Source of the DNA: Epiperipatus broadwayi
Lineage: Eukaryota; Onychophora; Udeonychophora; Euonychophora; Peripatidae
Direction of reading: 5' to 3'
DNA: 64,000 nucleotides
Assembly (NCBI GenBank): GCA_028023455.1
Contig: JAQFVV010000049.1
Span: 6,228,855 to 6,292,854, forward strand
The notes under the pieces are model-generated. The model did no database searches, was not told where the DNA came from, and worked only from the letters and a program-made list of their open reading frames with translations. Positions 22,022-34,064 of this stretch are shown here, one piece after another (the stretch's first letter is position 1; the number at the start of each line of letters is the position of its first letter). A program made the translations under genes and the position numbers.

Positions 22022-24384
22022 ATGTTTCAAAAAAGGAAGTTTATTAATCAAAGAAATACAGTTTTTTACAATGATTTTACATTGATTTTTAACAGTGGTT
22101 TTACCATTGGTTTTGTATACAAGTATTTTTATAGTCTCCAGTTCATGTTTTCAATAAAAAGTAATCTAATTCTTACATAAAAAATTATTAATTGTAGAGA
22201 GAGGAAAAAATTGTCTTTTTTATTTCGGTGTTTTAATGTTATTGAATTTTCAGTGTTCTTGAATTTTTGGGGGCTTATAGCATTGATTGTTGTTTGATAA
22301 GAGACCATGTAGCTGCGTAAATATGGGGATTTGCTATTATTTTGTCTCTATTACATATCTGGTTTAATTTGCTGTAGAAGGTGGATGGATGCCTTCTGGG
22401 GTTGTTGCCCATTAGATAGGTACACCTGGTACACCAAAAAGCATATAATACAAAGGTTGCTGCCATAATGTTGGGTGTTGATCTGCCTTTAAAACCCTTA
22501 ATTATTTGATCAATGGTCATGTTTTGCTGATGGTATATTGCACTCATCATTGTTCTTACATTGTGTAATGCAGTACATTGATACAATAGGTGTTGTAGAG
22601 TCTCTTCAGCCTTGTGGCATAGTCCACAAAAAGGGTCTATTAAAATATGCATCCTTTTATGGTGCAAGAAGTATGATGTTGGCATTGTGATAAGATTTAT
22701 TTTTAGAATGAAATCAAAAAATTTGGGTTCTAGTGACCACTTTTTGTATTCATGTAGTAGTTTTCTGTTGTTTATTCTGAGTATTGTGTTATTGTTATTT
22801 AGGTCTCTTTCCTGTTGAATTTGTTCGTGAATGTTCCAATATGAATATTTGTGTGTATATTGCTCTGTTCTGTTAAAAGTTGTTTTATATTGATGGATGA
22901 TTGATGATATATATAGAACTGTTGGGGATGGTTTGTCCATTGGAGTAATTTGAATTAATCATTTAAGTTTTGGAAATTGGTTTGTAATGGAAATTACTAG
23001 ATTACTTAATTTTTGTGCATAAAAAATGTCAATGTTGTACAAACCCAAACCATTTTTAATAAGGGGTTGATTTAGCCTTTTTGTTGATATTGCAACCACT
23101 TTTCTTGACCATAGATGTTGGTTGCAGATGGTTTTATTAATCCTTGCTTTGAAACCTTTTGAGAATTTTATTATTGGTAAATAATATTATTTTTATCATT
23201 ATAAGTTGGTTTATTAGCTGGACTTTAGAATATATGGAGAGAGATGTTTTTGATAGGGAGGTGACAATGCGTTGTGCTTCTTCTTTTAATCTATTTTGTA
23301 TTGAACACCTCATTCCGGTTATTCCCAGATGAAATGGGAATTCTAAAAAACAGGTTGGTTTTGCTTTGTAAATGGACGTGCATGGTTTTCCAGTAAATAT
23401 GGACCAAGCAGTAGACTTTTCTGGATTAACCTTCAATTTGTATTGTTGCGTATATTCTTTAAGAATTTTTTGTAATTGCGGTAATTGTTTTTTTGAATTG
23501 AGAAAGACTGCCATGTCATCCATATAAGCCAAGCAAGCTATATATTGTGTAGTGCCAGGTACTTGAATGCCAGTAAATGTTTTTTGGATTTTTTCTATTA
23601 AAGGGTTAATATATAGAATAAATAATAGTGAACTGAGAGGAGAGCCTTGGGATATGGATTGGGTAGGAACAAATGATGGAGAATTTCTTCCATTTAATGT
23701 TATGTGTATTTCTCTGTTGAGAGGTAGGTTTGCAATGATGTACAGATGTGTCTTGGGGATAGATGTGTTTCCAAGCATTTCTAGCAATATGGAAATGTCT
23801 ACTCCATCAAAAGCTCCCTCGATATCTAGTTGAATTGCTATTTTTTTTTCTGTCTTGTTGAATCCAGGATTGCTTTAAATAATGATGCCGCTTGAATTGT
23901 GGAGGAGTTTCTTTTGGCAAATTGAACTTCTGATATCAGCGGCATTATATGTGGTTCTATTGTTTTTTTATTATTTTTCCAAGAATTTTTATTGGCAAAG
24001 ATTCCATGGAAATTGGTCTGAGCTCTGTGAGGGATGGGGTAGTTTTTGCTTTTTTGTTGAATGGCACTATTGCAATGGGATGAACTCCCTCCACATCCTG
24101 AATTTCTTGAGATAGGTGGTTTGCTAGGTTGCATAGATATTGTGCTGTGTATTTACTTAGGTGTTTTAGTATAAATAATGGTATTCCAGGACTTCCTGGA
24201 TGGCATGCATTTGGTATTGTATTTAGTTTTGTCAGGAAGTCCTTTGTTGTGAAAGGTTTTTGTGTTTCTGCTGGTCCAAATAGCTTGGAGTGTAATTTAA
24301 GTGGAGTTTTAGATTGCAGTTTGGTTTTAAAATGCTCAAAGATAGGAAGGATCATATTGTGTCCTGTATATGTGCCGTCCTTTG

Positions 24385-24387
<3 letters not shown>
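22022..24387 (-). pseudogene. L1/Tx1-like LINE copy C, best-preserved ORF2
   Basis: Minus-strand, 5'-truncated ORF2 lacking the endonuclease, with only a few frameshifts. In order: pre-RT KLNTIPNACHPGSPGIPLF (about 24.2 kb); RT motif 1 ELRPISMESLPIKILGKII (to 23,957); after a shift, VQFAKRNSSTIQAASLFKAI; motif A IAIQLDIEGAFDGVDIS (about 23.83 kb); motif B SISQGSPLSSLLFILYINPL; catalytic YMDDMAVFL at about 23,515; thumb FPFHLGITGMR; and C-terminus CGLCHKAEETLQHLLYQC (about 22,572-22,625), a CCHC zinc-binding segment. The open parts are 23,787-23,137 and 22,940-22,275. The polymerase would copy its own RNA at the target. The 3' UTR ends ATTAATAAACTTCCTTTTTT before the triplet tract. Clade assignment (L1/Tx1-like) is inferred from this architecture. 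Confidence 0.9.
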
Positions 24388-24419
<32 letters not shown>

Positions 24420-24506
24420 AGTAGTAGTAGAAGTGGTAGTAATAGTAGTATCAGTAATAGTAGTAGTTGTAGTAGTAGTAGCAGCAGTAGTAGTAGTAAT
24501 AGTAAC
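24388..24506. repeat. Microsatellite (TTA)n-(TAG)n between two LINEs
   Basis: About 27 bp of TTA followed by imperfect TAG/TAA/CAG triplets. It touches the 5' end of LINE copy C on one side and the LINE ORF1-like segment on the other. Frames through it are low-complexity artefacts. Confidence 0.95.
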
Positions 24507-25301
24507 AAGATGTAGTTTGTTCATCTTAATTGCACCATTTAACATTCTCTCAAAAATTGATCTTTTACATTCTTAGCAAAGGTTTTTATTATTCATCTTA
24601 ACTTTTAAAAGTTTTAATAACAACTGATATTTTCAACTCCAAATTTCTCAAAATAAAAATATAAATCAAATTGACATTATTACGGTAAACAAGATATAAG
24701 CCTATATAATACTAATAAAGATAGAGAAAACATCCCTAATTTACTAATAAATAAATCTAATATCTCTATTAAAAATAATTCAAATAACCTTGATGACAAA
24801 ATAGACCAAAATACATCTAAACTTAAAAGTATATTAAATAATATTACTTATGCAAGAGCTGTAAAAGAATATTCACCAGATAGCGATAATAACATTCGGA
24901 TGACATCAAAAGAAATAGCCAAATTGTTTAACATGGATTGTGAAAATGAAAATGATCAAATTCTAAATAACACAGATATGTCAGAGTCAATGAATTACAC
25001 CTGATCTTTATAACTATTATATAAGTAAATTCAATTCCACATTACCACAAAACTTGTTAAAATCCTTCATAATGATAAATTGATCATAATAACTGTAACA
25101 AATATAAACTGTGAGCTTATAAAATTTCGCACTGATGAGCTCTATCATTTATTAATTTTAAAAAAAAACTATAGAAACTACATCTATAAAATTTTAAACC
25201 ACCCAAATAACAGATATATTTGTATTGAGTTTTATAATAAAATACAAAAAGAAATTTGTAAAAAAAAAATTACATTTTTAAATAATAAAATAATATAAAC
25301 A
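24507..25301 (+). pseudogene. LINE copy D, ORF1-like fragment
   Basis: Plus-strand coding-like sequence rich in Asn, Lys and Ile. One stretch near 24,730-25,000 includes KLKSILNNITYARAVKEYS and MTSKEIAKLFNMDCENEND. A second open part at 25,080-25,298 includes IKFRTDELYHLLILKKNYRN. No zinc knuckle is visible. I read it as a degraded LINE ORF1 from its position between a triplet tract and an ORF2 pseudogene on the same strand. The family link is inference. Confidence 0.5.
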
Positions 25302-26422
25302 TGAGTCTCATTTTATGCAGATTATTATAATGTGATTTTGAAGTTATGCGATTCATGTTTCTTCTTAATATCTTTCATATTTCACTATATATATTAGATA
25401 TCAAGAAATTTAAATTATTAATAACTTATTTTGACTTGAAATATTTTTTTTTCAAAAATATAATGTTATATTAGCAGCTAACATAAATGTAGCCTGAAGC
25501 TGTATTCAGAATCTTAGCTTCTATGTAAATAATCTCCTTATACTAATGAGTAAATAATAATAATAATAATAGATTTATACTTATGTATAAACATATTGCA
25601 ATAAATATTCAAAAATTTTAAACTTTTAAAACGTATTTTGTTAAATATAACATAAATAAATCATCTTAAATAATGAAGATTTTATTGATTTTGTAAACTG
25701 AAAATAATATTTCTAATGATAATGTATAATCTTTTTGTTTTGATTGTGATCTCATTTTATTAATATAGAAACAAAATGTGAACATTTAAAATTTATTTCA
25801 GTAGCAAAATCTGTTAATCATAGATTTTAGGTTGTTATGTGAGATAAAGACAAATGTCAGAAAATGCTGAAATCTGACAGTTTCCTGCAATGAACAACCT
25901 CTTAAATTCCACCAAAAGCTAAATAATTATATGTCTGGATATAGTAAGCTTTATAAACAATTAGTAAAATCATCATCTCAAAGTTTAATCACCGATTACA
26001 TTGTCAGCAGAAAACCATTAACACAGCACAAGACTGAGTGGCACTAGTTGTACTTCCACTTGTGATGTATCAGATTTCTCACCAGCTTACAAACGAAATG
26101 CATATCATCAAATAGCGATAATGATTAAAATATGTATGAAAAAATGTAAAATTAAATACTGTAGTTAATAAAAAAAGTAAAAAAAGTTTGTCTTGTATCA
26201 ATTTTTTTGAAATATTTGATATTTTTATTAGTCATACTTTATTTCTTTATTTTTAATGCAAATTTTAAAGTAATTTTTCCTTGTTGCTTTACTTTTATGC
26301 CATTTCTGAAAATTACAGAACCTATTCACCATTTTTCAAGGTAAGTTAAGTCTATTTTTGTGTGATTTTTTTTAATGCAGGTTTTCTGTGGAACCTATAT
26401 ACCACATAAAATGAGACCCAGG
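25302..26422. mobile_element. Possible 1.1-kb insertion with short inverted ends
   Basis: The left end GAGTCTCATTTTATG (25,302) is mirrored by CATAAAATGAGACCC at the right (about 26,408-26,422), a 15-bp inverted pair with one mismatch. It separates the ORF1-like and ORF2 parts of LINE copy D. No target duplication is visible and the similarity does not extend inward. There is no transposase frame. A short AAT tract lies at about 25,556-25,570. It may be a non-autonomous DNA transposon or coincidence. Confidence 0.35.
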
Positions 26423-29308
26423 TGTACTATATTGACATTGACCACCCTCTAGTATTAAAAAGACAAACTAGAAATTGTTATGTTGATTTCACTGAAACTG
26501 ACCTTCAGCTATTTCTTAAAAAATATAGCAACATACTATCAGATTACTACTAAAAATTTCAACACCAGAAGCAGTATTATCTGAAATATACATTTACTTT
26601 AAGAAAATTAACATGTTATCATTAAATGCAATAGTTGATTGGATTGCATTTATTAACATCATTTCCTTGATTATTAATTTTTACACCAAAAAAACTAAAT
26701 CTTGTACCTCCCTAGTAAAAGAATTAGATACTATCCATCAAAAATTAAAAAGTATTCCCTGTGACAAAAACTCTATTCCTTCCATACTTGAACTTAAACA
26801 ACAATATAAAAAATCACAACTTAAATTAGCAGAATATTAATCTATTAAAAAATCAAAATTTTTTTTAATGCAGACCCGTAATTGGTCCAAAGCCTAAATA
26901 ATATGGGCCCTAAGACACAAAAGCAAAAAATTAATACCATCTTCTATTATAAAAAAACTCCCAACTAATAACTGGAGAAAATATGCTTCCACATATTTTT
27001 TTCCAATTCAAAGAGGAATTACAATCAAATAAAAAAAAAGCTCTATACTCCTTTCTTATTTGGATAAAGTGATGCCAATCATGGTATCCTAAAACATGAG
27101 ATAATTATTAAAATCAATACCTGACAGTACACATCCTGGACCACAAGCCATACTAAAATTTATAATGACACATATCAGTCACTTCACAATTCCTATAATA
27201 TACAATATTCTATACCACCTTGCCACTCAAATACATATTATTTGATTAATTTTACACAATATCCATAGTTCCCTCTCTCAAATAAAACACTATCCCCTCT
27301 CCTCTAAACAATCTACATCCTATCTCCATGACACTTATTCTAATAAAGCCAATTGAATCATGTATAAAAGATAAAATACAATCTACTCTTCTAACTTCAA
27401 TATCACCATTTCAATTTGCTAAGAAGGGATCCTCAACTTCTGAAGCAGTCATGCTAGTCAAAATTATAATCAATATAAAAACATATAGAATGGCTGTACC
27501 TATTGCAATCCAATTAGACATTTCCACTGCCTTTTACTCAGTACCAATAGACAAATTATTACAGCTTTTAAAAAAGCTTAACATTTCAAACCCTCTTCTT
27601 TGCATTATTGCTTACTTATAAACAAACAAATTTTTATTACATTAAATGGCAAAACATCCTCTAATTTTAACCCTTACAACTCAATACATCAGAGATCACC
27701 TCTCAGTGCACTACTTTTCATTACATATATTAACCCTCTTCTAATAGATCTTTAAAAAGACTTTCAGGGATTCTAATCAATACCATAAATAAATCGATCA
27801 TACATATCTGTTACATGGATGATATTATCATCTTTCTCTCCTCAAAAAATGATATCCCACAAATTACAAATATACTTGAAGTCTATACTAAAGAATATTC
27901 TTTGCATATTTATACATCCAATCATAATCTTGCAACATCTTAACAGGGTATAAAATTAACTCTCCCTTTACTTGGTTTCCCTATACATCTTTCTATTAAT
28001 AATATGAGAACTAAAATCCAAAATAATCTACTTACCTCAATAGAATTTACTATCAACTCTTTATCTAAGGCTTATCTTTCAAAACATGCTAAAATAACCC
28101 TTATTAATATTCTCATATTTCCAAAACCAACCTACTATTGTCCAATAATAACATACACTACATCATTTTCTAATAAGATTAATTCATTATGCACAAAATT
28201 TATATGGAAAAGAAAGACAATTTCAATAAGTATTAAACATTTGCAAAAACTATAAAATTAAATTGTCTATTACTACATAATATCACAATCTTTTATTATC
28301 AAAGAATGATAAATGAAATCAATAGACTAATCAATTCATACCCTGACATGCAAAAATTTATAAAAATATCCCCTAATGATACACAACAATTCAGTAAATG
28401 AAAGCTTATTGACAAAATGCTAAACATGTTATTGAAATATATTCCACTATCTCAAAATATTTTTGATAAAATCAAATATTGGCAAACTTATAATCTTATA
28501 AACAAACCAGAATATAACAATATACCTAATACCATTCTTACTTTCACAAATGAACAAATAATATGAAAGGTTGAACACTGACACCTTGAACCAAAATACT
28601 TTGATTTCCTAATAAAAGTCAACCTAGAAGTTCTACCCACCAACTCATTTATTGTAAGAAAGATGCCATATTTAGACTTTAATGCCTTTTGTTCACTATG
28701 CCATAGAAAAGAAGAAACTTTAAATCACTTTCTACTACAATGCCTTGCTTTAAACACATACAGAAACCTTATTTCTACTTTAACTAAATGACACAACTCA
28801 TCTTTAATAACATTCATTGATAATATAAGAAGTGATCTATTCTCAAACATCAGAATTACCATTTTTTAATTTTTACTCTTTGGTTCCTAAGATATCAATT
28901 TTGTTTCAACCCAACATCCCAAAAAGACAACTGTCTTTTTCTTAATAAACTTGAAAAAAATCAGAATCAGAGATCATGAACTAACCCCGTCAGATATTTA
29001 TGCAACCACTTAAAATCTAATTTCTCTATCTTCAATGCCATAACTTACAGTTTATTCCACAGCACTATAAATATAGATAACCTTTCTTTTTAAATGTTAT
29101 GAATTTTTTTAGCATGATAAATACAATTAGTTTTATATTCACTTATTCTATCTCAATTTGATTTTCATACAAAAATGATAATATATATATATATATTTAA
29201 TTAACAAATTATATATATTTAACCTATACTTCATTATGATTTGTATAAATATATTTGTTATGATTTCAAATTTGCCTACTAATAACCAATGTAACCATAT
29301 TTAAAAAG
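26423..29308 (+). pseudogene. L1/Tx1-like LINE copy D, degraded ORF2
   Basis: Starts with an endonuclease-end-like stretch (LVLKRQTRNCYVDFTETDLQ). Then come the linker VDWIAFINIISLIINFYTKK (26.63 kb), RT FQFAKKGSSTSEAVMLVKII (27.41 kb), motif A VPIAIQLDISTAFYSVPIDK (27.5 kb), catalytic YMDDIIIFLSS (27.81 kb), C-terminal LEPKYFDFLIKVNLEVLPTN (28.59 kb) and a zinc segment CSLCHRKEETLNHFLLQC (28,690-28,743) with all ligands kept. There are many stops and shifts. The 3' end (near AATGTAACC, also seen in copy A) runs into triplet repeats at 29,309. Confidence 0.85.
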
Positions 29309-29446
29309 TACTAGTAGTAGGAGTAGTAGTAGTGATGGTAGCGGCAGTATTGATGGTAATGGCAGTAGTGTGAGTTGTGAGGATAATGGTGGTAGTGTTG
29401 ATAGTGGGGTTAGTGGTGGTAGTGGGGGTAGTGGTAGTAGTAGTAA
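29309..29446. repeat. Imperfect (AGT/GGT)n trinucleotide tract
   Basis: Diverged AGT, GGT and GAT triplets, unusually G-rich for this window, directly at the 3' end of LINE copy D. Confidence 0.9.
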
Positions 29447-29467
29447 AGTATCATATTTATTACTACT

Positions 29468-29990
29468 ACAAGGGGATATTCAAAAAGTAACTAAACTGTT
29501 TATTTACTTTTAAGTATTATAAATTTGATCACTTTCAAAGTACTGTCCATTTGATACAATATAACAGCCTTAAGAAGTTTTTCCATTTTTGGAAGGAGTC
29601 TGAAAACATTTACAAAATAAAACCTTTTAATGCCTGCATTGATTGTTTTGATCACCATTTCTAAGTCTGCAGAACATTTTTTGAGGCATTTTGAGAAAAT
29701 AAAAAGTAGTCATATGGTTAGAGACTGAATGAATATGACTGAGAGATAATCTGTATCATACAAAATATAATTAAAAATCATTTTGCACTCAAAACTGCAT
29801 GCAGAGATATTACTTGCACTCCTCACCTTGCCACAAAATGGGTCATTTACATATTACCATATCACATAAATATTTTAGAACATGTAGATAAAATGTCTGA
29901 CCATTACCAACTAAATTTGGGAGAAAATTGCTGTTTGCATTGAAAAGAAAAATCAAAATTATCTTGACCCATCACACTTTTTTGGGTTGT
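29468..29990 (-). pseudogene. Mariner-like transposase C-terminal remnant
   Basis: On the minus strand, across frames, there are remnants of a mariner C-terminus: a FLFSKMPQKMFCRLRN-like part (pattern LFP-L...L.G..F in the family), a QTPSKNGKT part and NGQYFES followed by D, matching the usual G-YFEGD end. The 3' flank GTAACTAAACTGTTTATTTA may be part of an inverted terminus. No catalytic residues (DDD/DDE) are visible and frameshifts are frequent. Assignment rests on this C-terminal pattern only. Confidence 0.5.
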
Positions 29991-30059
29991 ATTTTGTTAT
30001 ATACATAAAGAATAGATTATAGGCCATGCGATTAGTGATTTAATGTTATCAATATATAA

Positions 30060-30960
30060 ATGAATACGAAAACATTATACTTAAAAAGAAGAATTAGTCA
30101 AAAAATAATACATTACTCTAGACATGTTGATGATGTTTTAATTATTATTAATAAAAGAGCTATCGATAATATTTATAATGGTTTTAATAATAATATATAT
30201 GATTAAAATTACAAAAATAGAATTTGAAGATAAAATTAAATATTTAAATATAGAAACTCACATAGATAATGATAACGAAATTATATGAAAACATTTTATT
30301 AATGAAGACAAATTAAGAAAAGTTATATGGCAGTCACTGAAAATTTTTAAAATGAAAATGTTAAATATATATGGATAAAATATAGGTGATTTACAAAAAA
30401 ATCACTTTATATTATATAAAGATTATGGATATTCCCCAATAAATATATTAAAATTATAATTTTTAATTGTATAAATTCTATATTAAATAATACCATTTCT
30501 ATGCAAAATAATAGCTCAAATTATAAAAAGATTAAACATATTATCCCAAAATGTATAATATATTAATCAAAACAATATTGAATGAACCAATTGTAAAAGT
30601 GTTCAATAATTAAAAGGTAATTACAAATTAAGAGATGATATAAAATACCAAAGCAGGATCTTATAAAAAATTAATAATGACCAATCAATACGATTTATTA
30701 TGGCCACACAGGAAAATAGCAGTAAGAATGCAATTAATAGGTGAGATTATAAATCTGCTTTATACTATCACTATTTAATTTATGTACATAAATTACATAC
30801 TATAAAAATAATAAATCTTAAATTGCATTAAAGATCTAAAAGAGTTGCAAATATATTATGAATAACATATTGGTATAGATATTTATAAAATTTCAATAAA
30901 TTTAGTTAATAACTGATCAATTAAAAATGAATAGAAAATTATATTAGGCAGTATGTTTTA
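30060..30960 (+). pseudogene. Penelope-like element B, RT end and GIY-YIG end
   Basis: Starts with a reverse transcriptase catalytic segment, YSRHVDDVLIIINKRAIDNI (about 30,115), where HVDD corresponds to the PLE Y-DD motif. Then comes IEFEDKIKYLNIETHID (the L-FLD-like step) and IWKHFINEDKLRKVIW. After several stops there is a C-terminal part, SKNAINR...DYKSALYYHYLIYVHKLH, matching RRDDRSALYVHFLKYGHRI of PLE A. Many stops; inactive. Probably the same family as PLE A. Confidence 0.65.
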
Positions 30961-31257
30961 TTTATTTTGTATATTATATTAGATAGTTAATTCTTTAAAA
31001 TTTTATTGAATCTCTGTATCATTATTTTATTCTGTTTTATTCATGTTATAGTTCATTATTGCTGTCATCTTACTTCCATTACAAAAGATAAGATAGTGTT
31101 CTGCTTGCAATCATTACTTAACATGTTAACATCACATTTGAAAAGAGCACAAAACTAGGTGCCAAAATAATTTTTATGTACATAATTATTAATATATATA
31201 TAATATTATTATTATTCAATGTCTGTATTTTTAAAGCAATATACATAATTATATAAT

Positions 31258-32220
31258 TGAATATTTGTAGATATAGTAACTAAATAATTAAAAATTTTAT
31301 CCACTTAGGAGCACTTTTGATTATCCCAGTAATCTTTGTCAACTAAAGCTTTGAAAGGCTAACTTTTCCACAATTCCATGATCTTAACGTTTGCTGCTTG
31401 CCTGTTAATTAAATCATGTTTATATTTGTATCTTAGCATAGCTTCCTTTATTTTTCTTTTATTGTTATTTTTTTCAATTTGCAATATTTTTACATTATTA
31501 AAATTGAAGTCAAAACCATAAATACATGATTTATTATGGTCATAAAAACAGATACAATTTTGTTTCGATTTCTGAACTCGTTTTAATAATGGCAAGTGCT
31601 CTTTAGTTTTTTTTTCCAATGTAAATCTAGATTCACCTATATATCCACTGCCATACCTACATATCTATTTATAAATGACACAATTTTTATTTATAAATGA
31701 GGTTTTATTTTTGGAGTTTATTATTAATTTGTTTAATGTAGGAGGTGTGTAAAATGCAATATCACATATACCTTTATAAATTTTCCTTATAAAATTTACT
31801 TGATTATTTGAAATATATGGTATTGATATCCATATTTTTTTATTAGCAGGAGAATCAATATTATTATTAAAATTTTTATTTTTATATTTTGAATTAATAT
31901 CTCTAAAAACATTATATGATTATAATTGTAGCCAACTATAATAAATCAAGTATTTATGGTTTTGACTTCAATTTTAATAATGTAAAAATATTGCAAATTG
32001 AAAAAAATAATAAAAGAAAAATAAAGGAAGCTATGCTAATATACAAATATAAACATGACTTAATTAAGAGGCAAGCAGCAAACATTAAGATCACAGAATT
32101 GTAGAAAATTTAGTCTTTCAAAGCTTTAGTTGACAAAGATTATTGGGATAATCGAAAGTGCTCCTAAGTGGATAAAATTTTTAATTATTTGGTTACTGTA
32201 TTTACAAATATATACATATA
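31258..32220 (-). mobile_element. Penelope-like element C with inverted duplicate of its 3' end
   Basis: Arms at about 31,258-31,560 and 31,930-32,220 are reverse complements (shared: GGAGCAC, CTTTGTCAACTAAAGCTTTG, TTGCTGCTTGCCT). The minus-strand coding part lies between and into the left arm. The right arm, read on the plus strand, encodes a truncated copy of the same C-terminus (open 31,916-32,104). Confidence 0.85.
31359..31917 (-). pseudogene. PLE C C-terminal region with GIY-YIG domain
   Basis: A minus-strand frame interrupted by a single visible in-frame TAG. Order: KIWISIPYISNNQVNFIRKI, the conserved PLE post-RT segment; CDIAFYTPPTLNKLI; CVIYK; the TAG; ICRYGSGYIGESRFTLEKKT; KEHLPLLKRV; and a tail with YGFDFNFNNVKILQIEKNNN and KIKEAMLRYKYKHDLI. 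YGSGYIGESR is a well-kept YIG motif with the following arginine. The domain nicks DNA during PLE insertion. It is the best-preserved PLE end in the window. The reverse transcriptase is absent, cut off where the inverted copy begins. Confidence 0.85.
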
Positions 32221-34064
32221 AGATTGTGTTGTCAACAGAATAAGATTGTTGATTGTTATTGATATTGGGATCATATGTGTTGACTGATTATAATGATATA
32301 TATATATGATATATATGTTGATATATATATATATATATATATTGAACCAGTGGGAGATACTGGCCCTTCAAGCAGAGGAATATAATACCACAGGTAGATT
32401 AAATACCTACCTATAAACAGACTGAGGCTATACAAAGTATAACCTGAGGTCACATTTTCAGGTTATACAACTCCCAGCCACTAAATTCAAACCGCTGTCA
32501 TCCAAAACATTTTTATTTGTTTTGAGGTAAGACCTCCAGTACCAGCTAATCATAAGTTATATAATCAGCATGCCCAGATGACAGGTATACAATATAGGTT
32601 TGATATATCTCAAGCTAGCTCTTTTTCTCAATTGTGGAAAAGACAAAAAATAATAATACACTTGCTCAACACTTATAATTAACTGTAACTTAATCTATTC
32701 ATGAAGCAGTTATAAGAAAGAACTAATCAGGCAATAATTAGGCAAACAAATAATTTATCCACACATATTCATAATTAAATGTATTATAACAAGATTTAAA
32801 TATAAGCACACACCCATTTAAAATACAACATACTAACTTATGGAAGCAATATTACAATTTTATATACATTCATAATTAAAACACATCATAATATGTCAAA
32901 ATTTGAGGAAAGTGATATTAATGATTATTATGGCTGTATTATCAAATTTCTTTAGAGTCTTTCATTCAAATAAATGTTCAAATCTTTAGATTGGGATAAT
33001 AAGGAATATATTTACCTAGTATTTTTGCAGATAACACATTGCACTTTCAATGGACTCAATTTGATGCTTTCTCTTGCTTTGCTGATCATCAACCAATTAT
33101 TCTTTCTTTCTCATAAATGTTTTGGCTTCTTCCTGATTTCCACATTTTAATGGAGAAAGATATTCTATGAATTTCAGATCATAAGGTGAGCATGATTTCT
33201 AGATGGAGAACATATGCTGTTCTGAAGGATTGGGATTGAAGACTAATCACATACTTTGGTTGCTGTCTAACTCTGCATACTGCTAAGGCTGCTGAATTTT
33301 CACTGTCTTCTCTTCTTTAAAAGTTTTTTATAATACAGTAATTCTTAATGATAATGAAAATAGTAATATAATATAATAATAATGGAATGAATCTCTCAGT
33401 CCTTTTTTATGCTTCTCCCTTATTCTTTTCTAGTTATCATTCTCTGATCTGATTTAATTAATTGATATTTCTTTAATTAATTTTTCATTATGTTTTAATC
33501 CAAATTCTTGCTTAGATTAATCTAATTTTTGATGAGATAATATCCATAGTCCTTTATTTTGTTTCTTTAATTAATTTAGCATTATATTTAATCTAAATTC
33601 TTGCTTAGATTAATCTAATGTTTGATGGCATAATGTCCCAGGTCCTTTCCTTTGTTTTTTTAATGAATACAATGAGTTTTTTTTCTTTATCAGCCAAGCA
33701 ATCTTTAAATGACTCACAAATTTGACAATTTTATTTTTTCATATTTTAGTTCAATTTCCATTTTTCCATTTCTTTTTTTTTCTTACTTAATTTATAAAAA
33801 GAGATAGCTAATTTTTAACTTTTTATATAGAGTTAATTCCCCACTCCCTTTCTACTTGCTCTTTATTACTAAACTTTATTTTATTTTGTTAAACAACAAG
33901 ACGACCCAACACTTCACTTTTGCAAGTTTGTATTTAAAACAGTTTATATTTCACTTTTATTAAGACTTAGTTATTTCTTTTTAAATTTAATTTGATCATT
34001 TAATAATAAATGATTCCTCATATAACACAGAGTATGTGTGTTCTCAAATCACACATTTGTTGCA
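32221..34064. other. AT-rich DNA with low-copy-looking segments
   Basis: No assignable gene. A less AT-rich stretch at 32,340-32,640 (GGGAGATACTGGCCCTTCAA) looks like an unidentified repeat. On the minus strand around 33,330-33,010 short coding-like stretches (LKFIEYLSPLKCGNQEEAK; LSPLKVQCVICKN in another frame) hint at degraded transposon or exon material, but I cannot assign them. Confidence 0.4.
33466..33658. repeat. Tandem duplication, two units of about 95 bp
   Basis: The unit TCTTTAATTAATTT...AAATTCTTGCTTAGATTA...GTCCTTT occurs twice in direct order (about 33,466-33,565 and 33,562-33,658) with modest divergence. Confidence 0.75.

Noticed and set aside
24336-24576. Open frames of Thr, Val, Leu or Ser repeats
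   Set aside because: They run through the TTA/TAG triplet tract. Only the part continuing into the LINE RT on the minus strand is real coding relict.
33010-33330. Coding-like minus-strand stretches with a CVICKN motif
   Set aside because: The pieces are in different frames, short and interrupted. No family could be supported.
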